Shown here: piece by piece, positions 24,802 to 33,691 of the stretch | Layout of the letters: every line of letters starts with the position of its first letter | Position numbering within the stretch: position 1 is the stretch's first letter | Source of the DNA: Sphingomonas sp. UNC305MFCol5.2 | Lineage (GTDB): Bacteria; Pseudomonadota; Alphaproteobacteria; Sphingomonadales; Sphingomonadaceae | DNA: 64,000 nucleotides | Assembly: GCF_000712135.1 (NCBI RefSeq) | Contig: NZ_JOOE01000001.1 | Coordinates: 434,001 to 498,000, forward strand | Direction of reading: 5' to 3' | The notes under the pieces: generated by a model | What the model was told of the DNA's origin: nothing | Databases searched by the model: none | What the model saw: only the letters and a program-made list of their open reading frames with translations | Made by a program: the position numbers and the translations under genes

Positions 24802-26082
24802 TCAGCGCATGGTGGCGAGCAGCTCGTCGATCGAGAAGCTTGCGAAGCCGGTGAAGCTGTCGGCTATACCGTGTGGAAGAAGCAGGGTGCGTCCGAGCGC
24901 TAGCGCTCCGCAGCTATAGACAACATTCGGCACATAGCCGTCGCGCGTCTCGGGCGAGGGCCGGACGATCGGCTCGATCGAACGCGCAATCACATTTGCC
25001 GGGTTCTTCTTGTCGAGCAGACAGGCGCCCAGGCAATAGCTGCGGATCGGGCCGACGCCGTGCAAGATGAACAGCCAGCCCTCGTCGATCTCGATCGGTG
25101 GGCTGCAGATGCCCAGCTGGATGAACTCCCAGGGCCAGCGCGGCGAGGCTATCACGTCGCCGTTCTCCCACTGGTACAGCTCGTTGGATCTTAGCAGCCA
25201 GATATTCTCATGGTCGTGTCGCCCGAGCATGGCGTAGCGGCCATCGATTCGCCGCGGAAACAGCGCCATGCCCTTGGTCGCGCTGAGCTTGCCCGTAAGC
25301 GCGTTGAGGTCGAAGCTCACGAAATCGCGGGTTCGCAACAGTTCCTGGCGGACCGCCTCGCCGCTGAACGCAGTGTAGGTGCCTAGATAGGTCACGTGAC
25401 CGTCGTCCTCGACGAAACGAACCAGCCGCAGATCCTCGATGCCGTGACGCTGACGATAGGTCACCGGAAACAGCACGAGTTCCGACAGATCGTCGTGTCC
25501 GCCATAGAATAGCCGCACGCCGGGATCGTCGGGCGCACCGCCGGGGATGGTCTCGATCTGCGGCGAGGTCGCCCAGCGGCTCGGCAGATCGAGCGTGAGC
25601 TGGCCGTCCGCCCCGAAGACCCCGGTGCGGAAGATGATCGACGAGATATGCCCCTCGCCGACACCGCGGAGCGACAGGACGATCCTGACGGACTCCGCGG
25701 GCACGCCTTCCTGATCCGGGTGCAGGACGATGCCGGGATTGAACAGCGCTGCGGCTTCGAAGGAATATTCCTCGGTGAAATAGGCACCCGCGAGCAGCAT
25801 CTGGTCGCCGCTGACCGACCGGCCACGCGCGTGCGGCTCGACAATGTCGTAGAAGCGCCGCTGCAGCACGCATTTTACGTTGCGGTGCCGGTCGGCAAGA
25901 CTCGTCAGCACCCGGGCCAGCTCCTGCTCGAGATCCTGCTCGGTCAGGCCGAGCACGCGCTCCAGGATGCGCTCGACCCGCGCGCGCCCGTCATGAGGCA
26001 TGCCGCCATTTTCCGCCGGAACGAAGGGGCGCAGGACAACACGCGACGGCTGCGGCCGCAGCAGGATGTCGCCGGGCTTCAC
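24802..26082 (-). CDS. GH130-family glycosidase/phosphorylase-like protein
   Basis: A 426-residue five-bladed beta-propeller protein of the GH130 type, the family of beta-mannoside phosphorylases and related hydrolases. Diagnostic stretches are GIEDLRLVRFVEDDGHVTYL, KGMALFPRRIDGRYAMLGRH followed by DHENIWLL, and RDGYVPNVVYSCGALALG near the end. The N-terminal ~110 residues hold a helical segment (RVERILERVLGLTEQDLEQE) typical of the larger GH130 members. It probably works on a storage or cell-envelope mannoside; this is inference. The gene follows a 44-residue membrane-protein gene on the same strand. Confidence 0.85.
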   Translation of the reverse strand: MKPGDILLRPQPSRVVLRPFVPAENGGMPHDGRARVERILERVLGLTEQDLEQELARVLTSLADRHRNVKCVLQRRFYDIVEPHARGRSVSGDQMLLAGAYFTEEYSFEAAALFNPGIVLHPDQEGVPAESVRIVLSLRGVGEGHISSIIFRTGVFGADGQLTLDLPSRWATSPQIETIPGGAPDDPGVRLFYGGHDDLSELVLFPVTYRQRHGIEDLRLVRFVEDDGHVTYLGTYTAFSGEAVRQELLRTRDFVSFDLNALTGKLSATKGMALFPRRIDGRYAMLGRHDHENIWLLRSNELYQWENGDVIASPRWPWEFIQLGICSPPIEIDEGWLFILHGVGPIRSYCLGACLLDKKNPANVIARSIEPIVRPSPETRDGYVPNVVYSCGALALGRTLLLPHGIADSFTGFASFSIDELLATMR

Positions 26083-26131
26083 CCTTTCGTTCCTGCCTGC
26101 ATGGTCGGTTCGCGCCGCACCGGCGAGATCC

Positions 26132-26266
26132 TCAGCCGAGGCTTCGGGCGAACGCGAGCGCGACGAACATCAGGACGGCGGCGACCAGCATCCAGACGCC
26201 GTTTATGGCACGCCGGTCACGCACTTGATCCGGGCGAGAGGAATCGGTGTCGGGAGGAAGAGCCAT
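26132..26266 (-). CDS. 44-residue single-pass membrane protein
   Basis: MALPPDTDSSRPDQVRDRR precedes one hydrophobic helix (NGVWMLVAAVLMFVALAFA) and a short RSLG tail. ATG 26266 has a strong AGGAGG eight bases upstream, which supports translation. It lies 49 bases before the GH130 start and probably shares its transcript. Two other tiny membrane proteins occur in this cluster (29203-29370 and 49607-49750). Function unknown. Confidence 0.72.
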   Translation of the reverse strand: MALPPDTDSSRPDQVRDRRAINGVWMLVAAVLMFVALAFARSLG

Positions 26267-26321
26267 GTGAGCCTCCTTTGTGCATGTGGTCGTAGCAGGA
26301 TCGCTGCTGCCTCCCCTGCGC

Positions 26322-26340
26322 GGAATACGGTTCTTTCCGG
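26322..26340. promoter_or_regulatory. Possible FixJ-box-like motif upstream of the small ORF/GH130 unit
   Basis: AATACGGTTCTTTCCGGA on the plus strand matches the cluster motif in its TACGG and TTCC parts. It lies 57 bases upstream of the 26266 start, but the better match faces away from that gene, so support is weak. Confidence 0.3.
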
Positions 26341-26439
26341 ATCGGTGATGCGCGTCCGCAGGTGCCCGTGGGCAGCGCACCTGCCCCATCCCTCGGTCAG
26401 CCTGCGCAGCAGCGGGAATGCCGCCTCGTTCGGCCAGTC

Positions 26440-26860
26440 CGCGACGCCAGCTGGATTTTGCTGCTTCAGGGATCAGGAGCACGAGCGTCGCCGTGCCGAG
26501 CGCGACCAGCCTGTGGCGCCAGTCGAGTGCCTCGAATCCGGGCAAATCCGCCCGCCGGCGAGACCTCGGCGAGCGCGAGCATTGCCGCTGCGATCAGCAC
26601 GACTGCGGCAAAGGCGCGATTCGGCCTGAGCAGCGCAGTCGCGAGCGAGGCCGAGAAGGACCGGTTCGCCAGCACCAGATCCAGGATCGTCCCCACAAGC
26701 GAGACCAACATCGTGGCTCTCAGCACTCCCTCGTCCGCATCCCCCTAAGGACAGCACCGCGGCCAAGACCCCGAGCGCGGTCGGCCCCGGCATGACCGCC
26801 CCCCCGATCAGGCGCGCCGAGAGCAGCCGGCTGTCGATCGCCCCTGCCGACCCGGCGCCT
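26440..26860 (-). pseudogene. C-terminal remnant of a cation-transporting P-type ATPase
   Basis: Only the last ~140 residues of a P-type ATPase survive, in three frames. First comes IDSRLLSARLIGGAVMPGPT with ALGVLAAVLSL. Then EGVLRATMLVSLVGTILDLV with ANRSFSASLATALLRPNRAF and LALAEVS. Last comes FEALDWRHRLVALGTATLVL with IPEAAKSSW. The first frame change falls at a run of five G near 26744, and the second is around 26540. The catalytic part is missing: the upstream DNA is the Nudix gene on the other strand. An intact MgtA-like ATPase exists at 41562-44246. Confidence 0.7.
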
Positions 26861-27014
26861 CCACCGCCGCCCCGAAGCTCCGGGCAGGGATCCCGAGGGA
26901 CCAGATTGGCGCCGCGGCACTATCGGAGCACTGCGTAAAGGCCCGCATTAGGGCGGCTTGCAGCGCGGGGGCGAAATCGAGGATGATCGGCCCACGGCGC
27001 GAAAGGGTCGAACG

Positions 27015-27488
27015 ATGGTGGAGCAAAGCGCCGGCGTGCTGCTGTACCGGCAAGGGGAGCAGGGTCTCGACGTGCTGCTCGTGCACCCTGGCGGACCTTT
27101 CTGGCGCAACAAGGGCCAAGGCGCTTGGCAGATCCCCAAGGGTTTGATCGAGCCGGACGAGACACCCGAGGTGGCAGCGCGTCGCGAAGCGGAGGAAGAA
27201 CTCGGCGTGCCGCTCGCGGGCAGCCTCCTCTCGCTCGGCACCATTCGGCAAGCCGGAGGCAAGCAGGTCCATGCATGTGCGCTTGCCGGCGATCTCGATC
27301 CTGCAACGGTTCGCAGCAATCTGTTCGAGCTCGAATGGCCGCCCCGCAGCCGCCGGATGCACCTTTTCCCCGAGATCGACGCCGCGCGCTGGCTTTCCTG
27401 CACGAGGCGGAAGCGGCGATCCTTCCAAGCCAGCGGCCGCTGCTCAAGCGCCTCCGCGATCTTGTGCCCTGAGCCGATGGCGGCATAG
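27015..27488 (+). CDS. Nudix hydrolase with frameshifted C-terminus
   Basis: The Nudix box G-x5-E-x7-RE-x2-EE-x-G is complete in GLIEPDETPEVAARREAEEE followed by LGV, so the catalytic helix is intact. The start is ATG 27015 (MVEQSAGVLLYRQG). After FPEIDAARWLS the reading frame leaves the family pattern. The expected ending (LHEAEAAILPSQRPLLKRLR, then DLVP) continues in another frame to a stop at 27472. Adding one C near 27398 (TCC-CTG) restores it. The substrate class is probably a nucleoside diphosphate derivative. The shift is either a sequencing indel in a C run or a real lesion that removes the last helix. Confidence 0.82.
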   Translation: MVEQSAGVLLYRQGEQGLDVLLVHPGGPFWRNKGQGAWQIPKGLIEPDETPEVAARREAEEELGVPLAGSLLSLGTIRQAGGKQVHACALAGDLDPATVRSNLFELEWPPRSRRMHLFPEIDAARWLSCTRRKRRSFQASGRCSSASAILCPEPMAA

Positions 27489-27489
27489 G

Positions 27490-27506
27490 GCTAGTACGGA
27501 TTCAGG
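27490..27506 (+). promoter_or_regulatory. FixJ-box-like motif, copy h (weak)
   Basis: GGCTAGTACGGATTCAGG (27489-27506) lies 49 bases upstream of the RNase-like gene at 27555. It shares the GCTAGT/TACGG/ATTC elements with the other copies but needs a one-base gap to align. Confidence 0.35.
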
Positions 27507-27554
27507 TGCGCGCGCCGCTCGGCAAGGCTTTCCGGGACAAACAATTGCTCGAGG

Positions 27555-29113
27555 ATGATGCCCGTGCCGCTGGATCTGATCTTTCATGGTGCCGCAGGCA
27601 CGGTCACCGGATCCTGCATGGAGCTCCGGACGTCCGGGCGCCGCCTGCTCATCGACTGCGGCCTGTTCCAGGGCTCGCGCTCGCTCGAGGCGCTCAACCA
27701 TGAGGAGCTCCCCTTCGACGCAGGGGCGCTCGACGCGGTGATCCTGATCCACACGCATCTCGACCATTCCGGACGGCTGCCCTTGCTGACGCGCGAAGGC
27801 TATGCCGGCCCGATCTGGTGCACGCCGCCGACCCGCCAGTTGCTCAAGCCGCTCCTCGACGATGCCGCCCAGATCCAGGCACAGGACGCCGCGCGCCGCA
27901 ATGACCGCCCCGACCGGGCGGGCTTTCCGCGCTTCGAGCCGCTTTATGACCGCGAGGACGTCCGGCACGTGGTCGAACGGACGCGAGGCCTGGGATATCG
28001 CAAATGGGCAGAGATCGTGCCGGGTGTAGAAATCCGCTTTCACGACCCCCGGCATATTCTCGGCTCCGCCTCTCTCGAGCTTTGCGCCGAGGGCAAGCGC
28101 CTCTTCTTTTCGGGTGATATCGGCCAGGCCGCCGGCGATCCCGGCATGCTAGCTGATGCCGCAGGCCCGTTCGACCATATCGTATGCGAGGCGACCTATG
28201 GCGACCGTGACCGCGTCGTGCCCACGCCCGAGGCACGCCGCGAGGAGCTCGCCGGAATCGTCGAGCGGGCGTTGCGCCGCGGCGGCAACCTCCTTATCCC
28301 CGCCTTCGCGCTGGAGCGTACCCAGATCCTGCTCGAGGACCTGGTTGCGCTGTTCAACACCGGGCGCCTCGAGCCGGTGCCCGTGGTGATCGATTCGCCC
28401 CTCGCCGACCGGATCACCCGCGCCTATCGCCGCTGCGCGAGTCCCGGCGCACCGCGGCTGTTCGATCACCCGAACGTACGCTTCACCACGGGTATGGCCC
28501 AGTCCCAGGCGCTGTACCGCATCCCCGGAGCGGTGATTCTCGCCGGTTCGGGCATGTGCACCGGCGGGCGTATCCGCCATCACCTCGTCCGCAACCTGCC
28601 ACGGGCGGAATCCACCGTCCTGTTCGTCGGCTATCAGGCGCGGGGAACACTCGGTACCGTGCTCAAGTCGGGCGCACAGACGGTGCGGATCTCGGGCAGC
28701 GACATCCGCGTCTGCGCCGAGATCGCTACGATCGACGCCTATTCGGCGCATGCCGACCATGCCGCGCTGCTCCGCTTCCTGGGTGCCCGAGGGGCTGTAC
28801 GGGGACGGTGTTCCTCGATCACGGCGAGGAGCCTGCGCTTGAGTGCCTCGCCGCCGACGCCGCCCTGCTCCCCGGCCTGCCGCATCCCATTGTCCCCCGG
28901 CTCGGCGAGCACTTCCGCCTCGAGCCCGGAAGGCCGGCACAGCGCGCGGGCAAACCGCGCGCGGATGCCGAGACGCTGCTGGCTTCCGATGACTGGCGCA
29001 ATCGCTACGCCGCCTTCGCGAGCTCGCTCGAGGAACGGCTGCGTGCCTTGCCGAGCGATGCCGCGCGCCGCCACGCGCTCGCCGCAGCAGAACAGGCGAT
29101 CGCGCAGGGCTGA
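27555..29113 (+). CDS. Beta-CASP metallo-beta-lactamase-fold RNase-like protein, frameshifted near the C-terminus
   Basis: Predicted exoribonuclease/RNA-processing enzyme of the YsgA/CPSF type. It has the zinc motif HTHLDHSGRLPLL, further metal ligands around RHILGSASLEL and SGDIGQA, and the beta-CASP signatures CEATYGDRDR, PAFALERTQILLEDL and GSGMCTGGRIRHHL, ending with AYSAHADH. About residue 415 the frame breaks. Family sequence resumes in another frame (VFLDHGEEPALECLAADAAL, then LPGLPHPIVPRLGEHF) to a stop at 29113. One extra G in the run at 28799-28804 would restore it; unrepaired, the frame runs to 29123 with nonsense sequence. The catalytic core is unaffected. Confidence 0.85.
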
Positions 29114-29115
29114 AC

Positions 29116-29136
29116 GTGCGTAACCTTCCGTAGTGC
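29116..29136 (+). promoter_or_regulatory. FixJ-box-like motif, copy f
   Basis: CGTGCGTAACCTTCCGTA matches copy a (GCTAGGTAACATTCCCAA) at 11 of 18 positions. It lies 67 bases upstream of the small ORF at 29203. Confidence 0.45.
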
Positions 29137-29202
29137 ATACGCATGGCTTCCGGACGAAGCTCCGCCCATGGAGGCGCCTGACGCCTCGCCAGGGAGGGAA
29201 AC

Positions 29203-29370
29203 ATGCCTCGCCGCAACCCGGTCCCGTCGACTGAGCGCGGTCGGAAGCGCCATGTGGAAGCCGTGGCCACCTGGGCGCTGGTCGTCCTTCTCGGTTGGGT
29301 ACTGGTTCGCCTTGTCCTCGCGCTCGCGCGGGATTTCTGGGTGTTCGTGATCGCGCTGTCGCAGCCCTAG
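29203..29370 (+). CDS. 55-residue single-pass membrane protein
   Basis: MPRRNPVPSTERGRKRHVEA precedes one long hydrophobic helix (VATWALVVLLGWVLVRLVLA) and RDFWVFVIALSQP. ATG 29203 has GGGAGGG five bases upstream. The stop overlaps the end of the convergent HlyD-like gene by four bases. A motif copy lies just upstream, so it looks like an individually regulated small gene of the stress cluster. Function unknown. Confidence 0.72.
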   Translation: MPRRNPVPSTERGRKRHVEAVATWALVVLLGWVLVRLVLALARDFWVFVIALSQP

Positions 29371-30575
29371 CGCCGCGCACGGACCCGCACCCCCTCGACC
29401 ACGTCCTTGCCCGGATGGAGGATGACCTTGTCGCCCTTGCCAAGCCCGCCGAGCAGCTCGGCCCAGTCGTCGTTCATGTGCCCGATCCTGACCGGCACGA
29501 TCTCCGCCCTGCCGTCGCCCTTCTCGCGGAACACGCTCCAGCCGGCGGTACCACGGAACAGCGCGCCGATCGGCAGCCGCATGGCATCCGGCGTGCTCCA
29601 GGTGGCGATCCTGACCGTCGCGCGAAATCCATGGCCGAGGCGGGCCCAGGCTGCTCGCGGCTCCGCCAGGTCGATGACGACATTGACGCGCTGCTCCTCC
29701 ACCCCGAGCGCGGAGATCTTGAGGAAGCCATAGGGTTCGACCAGCCGGACCTTTCCTGCAAGCGGACGGGGACCGCCCCAGTCCTTGATCGACACCGCTG
29801 CCCCCTCGCGCACCTGGACCGCGTCCTCGGAGAGCAGATCAGTCACCAGCTCAATCTTCGCCGGATCGCCGATGGTGACGAGCGGCGTGCCCGCGGCGAC
29901 CACCCGCATGCTTTCCTGCGGCACGGTGAGCACCGCGCCCGATACCGGAGCGCGGACATCGACTATGCCGCGGCCGAGCGCTTGGCTGGCGGGAAGGATC
30001 AAAGCGGCACGTGCCGCTTCGAGCTGCTGGCGCGCGGCAGCTGCGGCGCTCCTCGCAGCGGCGTGGGCGGCGCGGGCACGGTCGCGCGCGGCACGCGCTT
30101 CGTCGAGCGCGGCGTGCGCGACGAAGCCGCGATCGCGCAGCGTCGCGACTCGCGCGAGTTGACGCTCGGCAAGGGTTCCCGCAGCCGCGGCCGCCTCGAC
30201 CTGCGCGCCTGCTGCAGCCGCCTGTGCGGTGGCGGCGCGAACCGTCGCCTCGGCTTGCGCGAGGTTCCGTGCGTCGAGCGGCCCGGGCGCAATCGGCCTG
30301 AGACGCGCCAGCACCGTCTCGCCCGCGATCGCCGGAGCGCCGGGTTTCAAGGGGACGCGCAGCAGCTCGCCGGTGACTGGTGCCGACAGCGTGTAGAGAT
30401 CGTGGACGCGGGTCTCGGCGAGATCGTCGATCGTCACCGTCATGGGCCCGCGCGTCACTTGGGCGAGCTCGACCTCGACCGCCGGCGCGCGCATTCGCAC
30501 GACGAGCGCGCCGGCGAGCACCGCCAGTACGAGCGCGGCGATCAGCCTTGGGCCGGTGATGATCCTGCGTGTCAT
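29367..30575 (-). CDS. HlyD/MacA-type periplasmic adaptor of an ABC exporter
   Basis: A 402-residue membrane-fusion protein. One N-terminal anchor (LIAALVLAVLAGALVV) is followed by a lipoyl/barrel-sandwich half (YTLSAPVTGELLRVPLKPGA) and a long alanine-rich coiled-coil hairpin (residues ~100-190). The second barrel half (VDVRAPVSGAVLTVPQESMR) and a beta-barrel/membrane-proximal domain complete it. It should bridge the FtsX-like permease encoded upstream to an outer-membrane channel, which is not encoded nearby. ATG 30575 with GGGAG is preferred; GTG 30581 would overlap the permease stop. Confidence 0.86.
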   Translation of the reverse strand: MTRRIITGPRLIAALVLAVLAGALVVRMRAPAVEVELAQVTRGPMTVTIDDLAETRVHDLYTLSAPVTGELLRVPLKPGAPAIAGETVLARLRPIAPGPLDARNLAQAEATVRAATAQAAAAGAQVEAAAAAGTLAERQLARVATLRDRGFVAHAALDEARAARDRARAAHAAARSAAAAARQQLEAARAALILPASQALGRGIVDVRAPVSGAVLTVPQESMRVVAAGTPLVTIGDPAKIELVTDLLSEDAVQVREGAAVSIKDWGGPRPLAGKVRLVEPYGFLKISALGVEEQRVNVVIDLAEPRAAWARLGHGFRATVRIATWSTPDAMRLPIGALFRGTAGWSVFREKGDGRAEIVPVRIGHMNDDWAELLGGLGKGDKVILHPGKDVVEGVRVRARR

Positions 30576-30577
30576 GG

Positions 30578-32950
30578 TCACTCCCGCGTCTTGAGCGCGC
30601 GTACAAGGTCGAGCCGGTCGACCCTGCGGCGGATGAGCAATGCGGTCACCGCTGCGGCCGCCGCGATGACGAGCACCCCCTGCGCCGGCACGCGCGGATC
30701 CACATAGAAAGGAATAGTCAGCCGCTCGGTGTTGAACTGGCCAATCAGATAGTGCCAGAGCTCGTACCCGGCCCAGATGCCGAGCGGGAGCGACAGGAGC
30801 AGCAGCACGGCCTGCTCGCCCAGCAGCACGAAGGCCACCTCGGCGCGACGGAAACCGAGCACCCGGAGCGAGGCAAGATCGCGCGCGCGCTCCGAAAGGC
30901 TGATCCGGGCGCTGTTGTAGACGACGCCGATGACCACCAGCACCGCAAGCGCGGTGTAGAACCAGGTCTGGATCGCGAAATTGCCCTGGATGATCTCCTG
31001 CATCGCAACCAGCGTCGCCTTGCGCACCGTGACACCGGCCACCATCGGGCTCGCCTCGAGCCGCTCGTAGATGCGCGGCAGCGCGGCCGGGTCCACGGTC
31101 AGAAAAGCTCCCGAGAGCGTATCGCCCTCATAGAGGAGGCGGTTGAGCGTGTGCCGCTCGAGCGCGGCGGCGCTCCCGAACGGGCTGTCGATCACGGCCG
31201 CCACCGGCAGCGTCAGGACCGGCCGTCGTCCCTCGGTCACCTCGGCTTCGACCCGGTCGCCGATGCCGACGCCGAGATCGCGCGCCATGCGTCCGGTCAG
31301 GATCACGCCGCGCGGCGGCGGATCGACCGTGACGCCTGTAAGATCGACCGAGCGCTGCAGCGTTGCGCCGGCGGCGTTGCCCGACAGGCCCTCGCGCACC
31401 TCGCGACTGCCTGCCCTCAGCCGTGCGCCGACGCCGCGGAAGGGCTGGGCCGCGAGCACGCCGGGGATCCGCCGCAGCTCATGCAGCGCACGCGCGTCCC
31501 GCGGCTCGGCGAAGGCCACCACCAGGTCGGACCGGTCCGCGACGTCGAAGCCGAGATGGATCATCCGGTCGACGCTGCCCATCGGGCTTTGCGAGGCCAC
31601 ATAGAGCATCAGCGCAGCCGCCAGGCCGACGATGGTGAGCGCCGAGCGCAGCGGGCGGCGAAGCAGCCCCCGCATGATGATCCTGCTCGGCTCGTCGCGC
31701 CCAAGCGCACCCGATAGAAGCGCGACCAACCGGCCCGAGTAATCGGCGGGCGCCTCGGGGCGCATCGCCGCAGCCGGCGTCAGGCGGGCCGAATGCCACA
31801 CGGCCGTGGCAGCGCCGAGCACCACGGGCACGAGCGTCCCGGCCGCGGCGATGAGATAGACGCCCGGATTGGTGCGGAAGGTCAGGAACGGGAAGATGAA
31901 GAAGCGCTGATAAAGGCCGGCCATGCCATGGCCCAGCCATATGCCAAGCGCGATTCCGAGCGCCAGCCCAAGCAGCGACAGCAGGGTCGCGAGCTGGACG
32001 TAATGGAACAGGATGGCGCGCGCCGGGAAGCCAAAGGCCTTGAGCAGCCCGATCACCTCGCGTTCGGTATCGACGAGCCTCGCCAGCACGATGTTGAGCA
32101 GGAACGCCGCGACCAGCAGGAATACCGGCGGCATCAGCCGCGCCATCGTGGAGAGCTGCGCGATTTCGTCGGAGACGAACCGGTCCGAGACCTGGAGCGC
32201 GCGCGGATAGGCGCCGACGCCGCCATAGGGCTGCAACACCAGGTCGATCCGCCGTTCGACCTCGACAGTATTGGCGCCCGGGGCAGTACGCACCAGCACG
32301 TCGTTGAACGCATTGGTCATGTCGAGCGCGGCGGCGAGCGGTGCGCGGCCCATCCACAACACCGCCGAGCGGCGATTGTCCGGGAAGATCGAGCCCGGCC
32401 CGATCGCATAGACATATTCGGGCGAGAGCACGGTGCCGACGATCCGCAGATTCACCTGCTTGCCATAGAGCACCGCCCCGATGCGGGCGCCGGGCGCCAG
32501 ACCCGCTGCCTCGACGAACGCCTCATTGGCCACCACCTCGTCTGCGTGGCGAGGATCGGGAAGCCGGCCTTGCCGCAGCACGAGCCGGTTGAGCGCGTCG
32601 CCGTTCGCTCCTGGCAGCGAATGCACCCGCGCCGACACCGGCTCCGCCACCGTTTCCACCTGCAGCGTCGCGCGTGCGGTGATCCGGCTGTCCGCCGAGC
32701 CGACGCCGGGAATCCGCCGCACCGCCGCCATTACCGGCTCGGGCGCACGCACGAGCGGCGCGAAGATGTCGGCGAAGCGGTAGCGGTCATAATAGGCCGC
32801 GCGGGTGGCACTCAGCGAGTCGATCAGGCCGACCGCCATCACCATGGTCGCGACGCCTGCGGCGATCACCAGCGCGATCGCGACCGCCTGGCCACGCAAG
32901 CGCCAGAGGTCGCGCAGCAGCTTGACCGTCATGGTCGACCGCGATCTCAC
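30578..32950 (-). CDS. Double FtsX-like ABC permease
   Basis: A 790-residue membrane protein with two FtsX repeats. The first has an N-terminal helix (LRGQAVAIALVIAAGVATMV), a periplasmic MacB-PCD-like domain (residues ~50-250) and three helices around 270-380. The second half begins near 430 (RRPLRSALTIVGLAAALMLY) with another periplasmic domain and three helices ending LDLVRALKTRE. This is the topology of MacB/LolE-like exporters with both halves in one chain. The stop of the ATPase gene overlaps a GTG start at 32950 (GTGA); ATG 32932 is an alternative. Substrate unknown. Confidence 0.88.
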   Translation of the reverse strand: MRSRSTMTVKLLRDLWRLRGQAVAIALVIAAGVATMVMAVGLIDSLSATRAAYYDRYRFADIFAPLVRAPEPVMAAVRRIPGVGSADSRITARATLQVETVAEPVSARVHSLPGANGDALNRLVLRQGRLPDPRHADEVVANEAFVEAAGLAPGARIGAVLYGKQVNLRIVGTVLSPEYVYAIGPGSIFPDNRRSAVLWMGRAPLAAALDMTNAFNDVLVRTAPGANTVEVERRIDLVLQPYGGVGAYPRALQVSDRFVSDEIAQLSTMARLMPPVFLLVAAFLLNIVLARLVDTEREVIGLLKAFGFPARAILFHYVQLATLLSLLGLALGIALGIWLGHGMAGLYQRFFIFPFLTFRTNPGVYLIAAAGTLVPVVLGAATAVWHSARLTPAAAMRPEAPADYSGRLVALLSGALGRDEPSRIIMRGLLRRPLRSALTIVGLAAALMLYVASQSPMGSVDRMIHLGFDVADRSDLVVAFAEPRDARALHELRRIPGVLAAQPFRGVGARLRAGSREVREGLSGNAAGATLQRSVDLTGVTVDPPPRGVILTGRMARDLGVGIGDRVEAEVTEGRRPVLTLPVAAVIDSPFGSAAALERHTLNRLLYEGDTLSGAFLTVDPAALPRIYERLEASPMVAGVTVRKATLVAMQEIIQGNFAIQTWFYTALAVLVVIGVVYNSARISLSERARDLASLRVLGFRRAEVAFVLLGEQAVLLLLSLPLGIWAGYELWHYLIGQFNTERLTIPFYVDPRVPAQGVLVIAAAAAVTALLIRRRVDRLDLVRALKTRE

Positions 32951-33681
32951 CAGCTGAGCCCCCCGGGCGCCTTGCGCACCGCATTGTGCCGCCGCCCGGT
33001 GATGCGCCCGTCGCCGAACATCAGAACTTCGTCGGCGATGTCCGCGATCACGGCATTATGGGTGATGATGAAGGTGGTCGTGCCGAGCTCGCGATTGACC
33101 TGATCGAGCGCCGCGAGGACCAGGGTGCCGGTCTCGCTGTCGAGCGCACCGGTCGGCTCGTCGCAGAGCAGCACCTGCGGCCGCTTGGCGATCGCACGCG
33201 CAATCGCGACGCGCTGCTGCTCGCCGCCCGAAAGCTCGGCCGGAAAATGGTCCAGCCGCGACTCGAGCCCGACCAGCGCCAGCGCCTCTGCGGGGTCCAT
33301 CGGCGCTTGGGCGATCTCGGTGATCAGTGCGACATTCTCGCGCGCCGTGAGCGAGGCGACCAGATTGTAGAACTGGAACACGAAGCCGATGCTGCGCCGG
33401 CGATATTCGGTGAGCGCGTCGTCGCCGAAGGTGGTGAGGTCGCGATCATGGAACCAGGCATGGCCGGCGCTGGCATGATCGAGCCCGCCCAGGATGTTGA
33501 GCAAGGTCGACTTGCCCGACCCCGAGGGACCGAGCAGCACGAGCATCGCGCCCTCGGCGACCGTGAAATCCACGCCGCGCAACGCATGGACCGCATTGTC
33601 GCCGCTGCCATAGACCTTGGTCAGCTGCTCGACGCGGTACACGTCCCGCCGCGCGGCGGAGGATTCGCCCGGCGCGGCCAC
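32947..33681 (-). CDS. MacB-type ABC transporter ATPase
   Basis: A 244-residue nucleotide-binding domain. Walker A is [19 protein letters not shown]-loop [18 protein letters not shown], signature [20 protein letters not shown], Walker [17 protein letters not shown] and switch His [11 protein letters not shown]. It powers the adjacent FtsX-like permease and HlyD-like adaptor. The start is GTG 33681. It lies ten bases after the stop of the glycosyltransferase gene, so the four genes probably form one transcript from the motif-bearing promoter near 35013. Confidence 0.92.
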   Translation of the reverse strand: MAAPGESSAARRDVYRVEQLTKVYGSGDNAVHALRGVDFTVAEGAMLVLLGPSGSGKSTLLNILGGLDHASAGHAWFHDRDLTTFGDDALTEYRRRSIGFVFQFYNLVASLTARENVALITEIAQAPMDPAEALALVGLESRLDHFPAELSGGEQQRVAIARAIAKRPQVLLCDEPTGALDSETGTLVLAALDQVNRELGTTTFIITHNAVIADIADEVLMFGDGRITGRRHNAVRKAPGGLSW

Positions 33682-33691
33682 TCGGTCACGC

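Noticed and set aside
31479-32357. 292-codon minus frame inside the FtsX-like gene
   Set aside because: Shadow frame of the permease; only the 790-residue frame shows membrane helices in the expected order.
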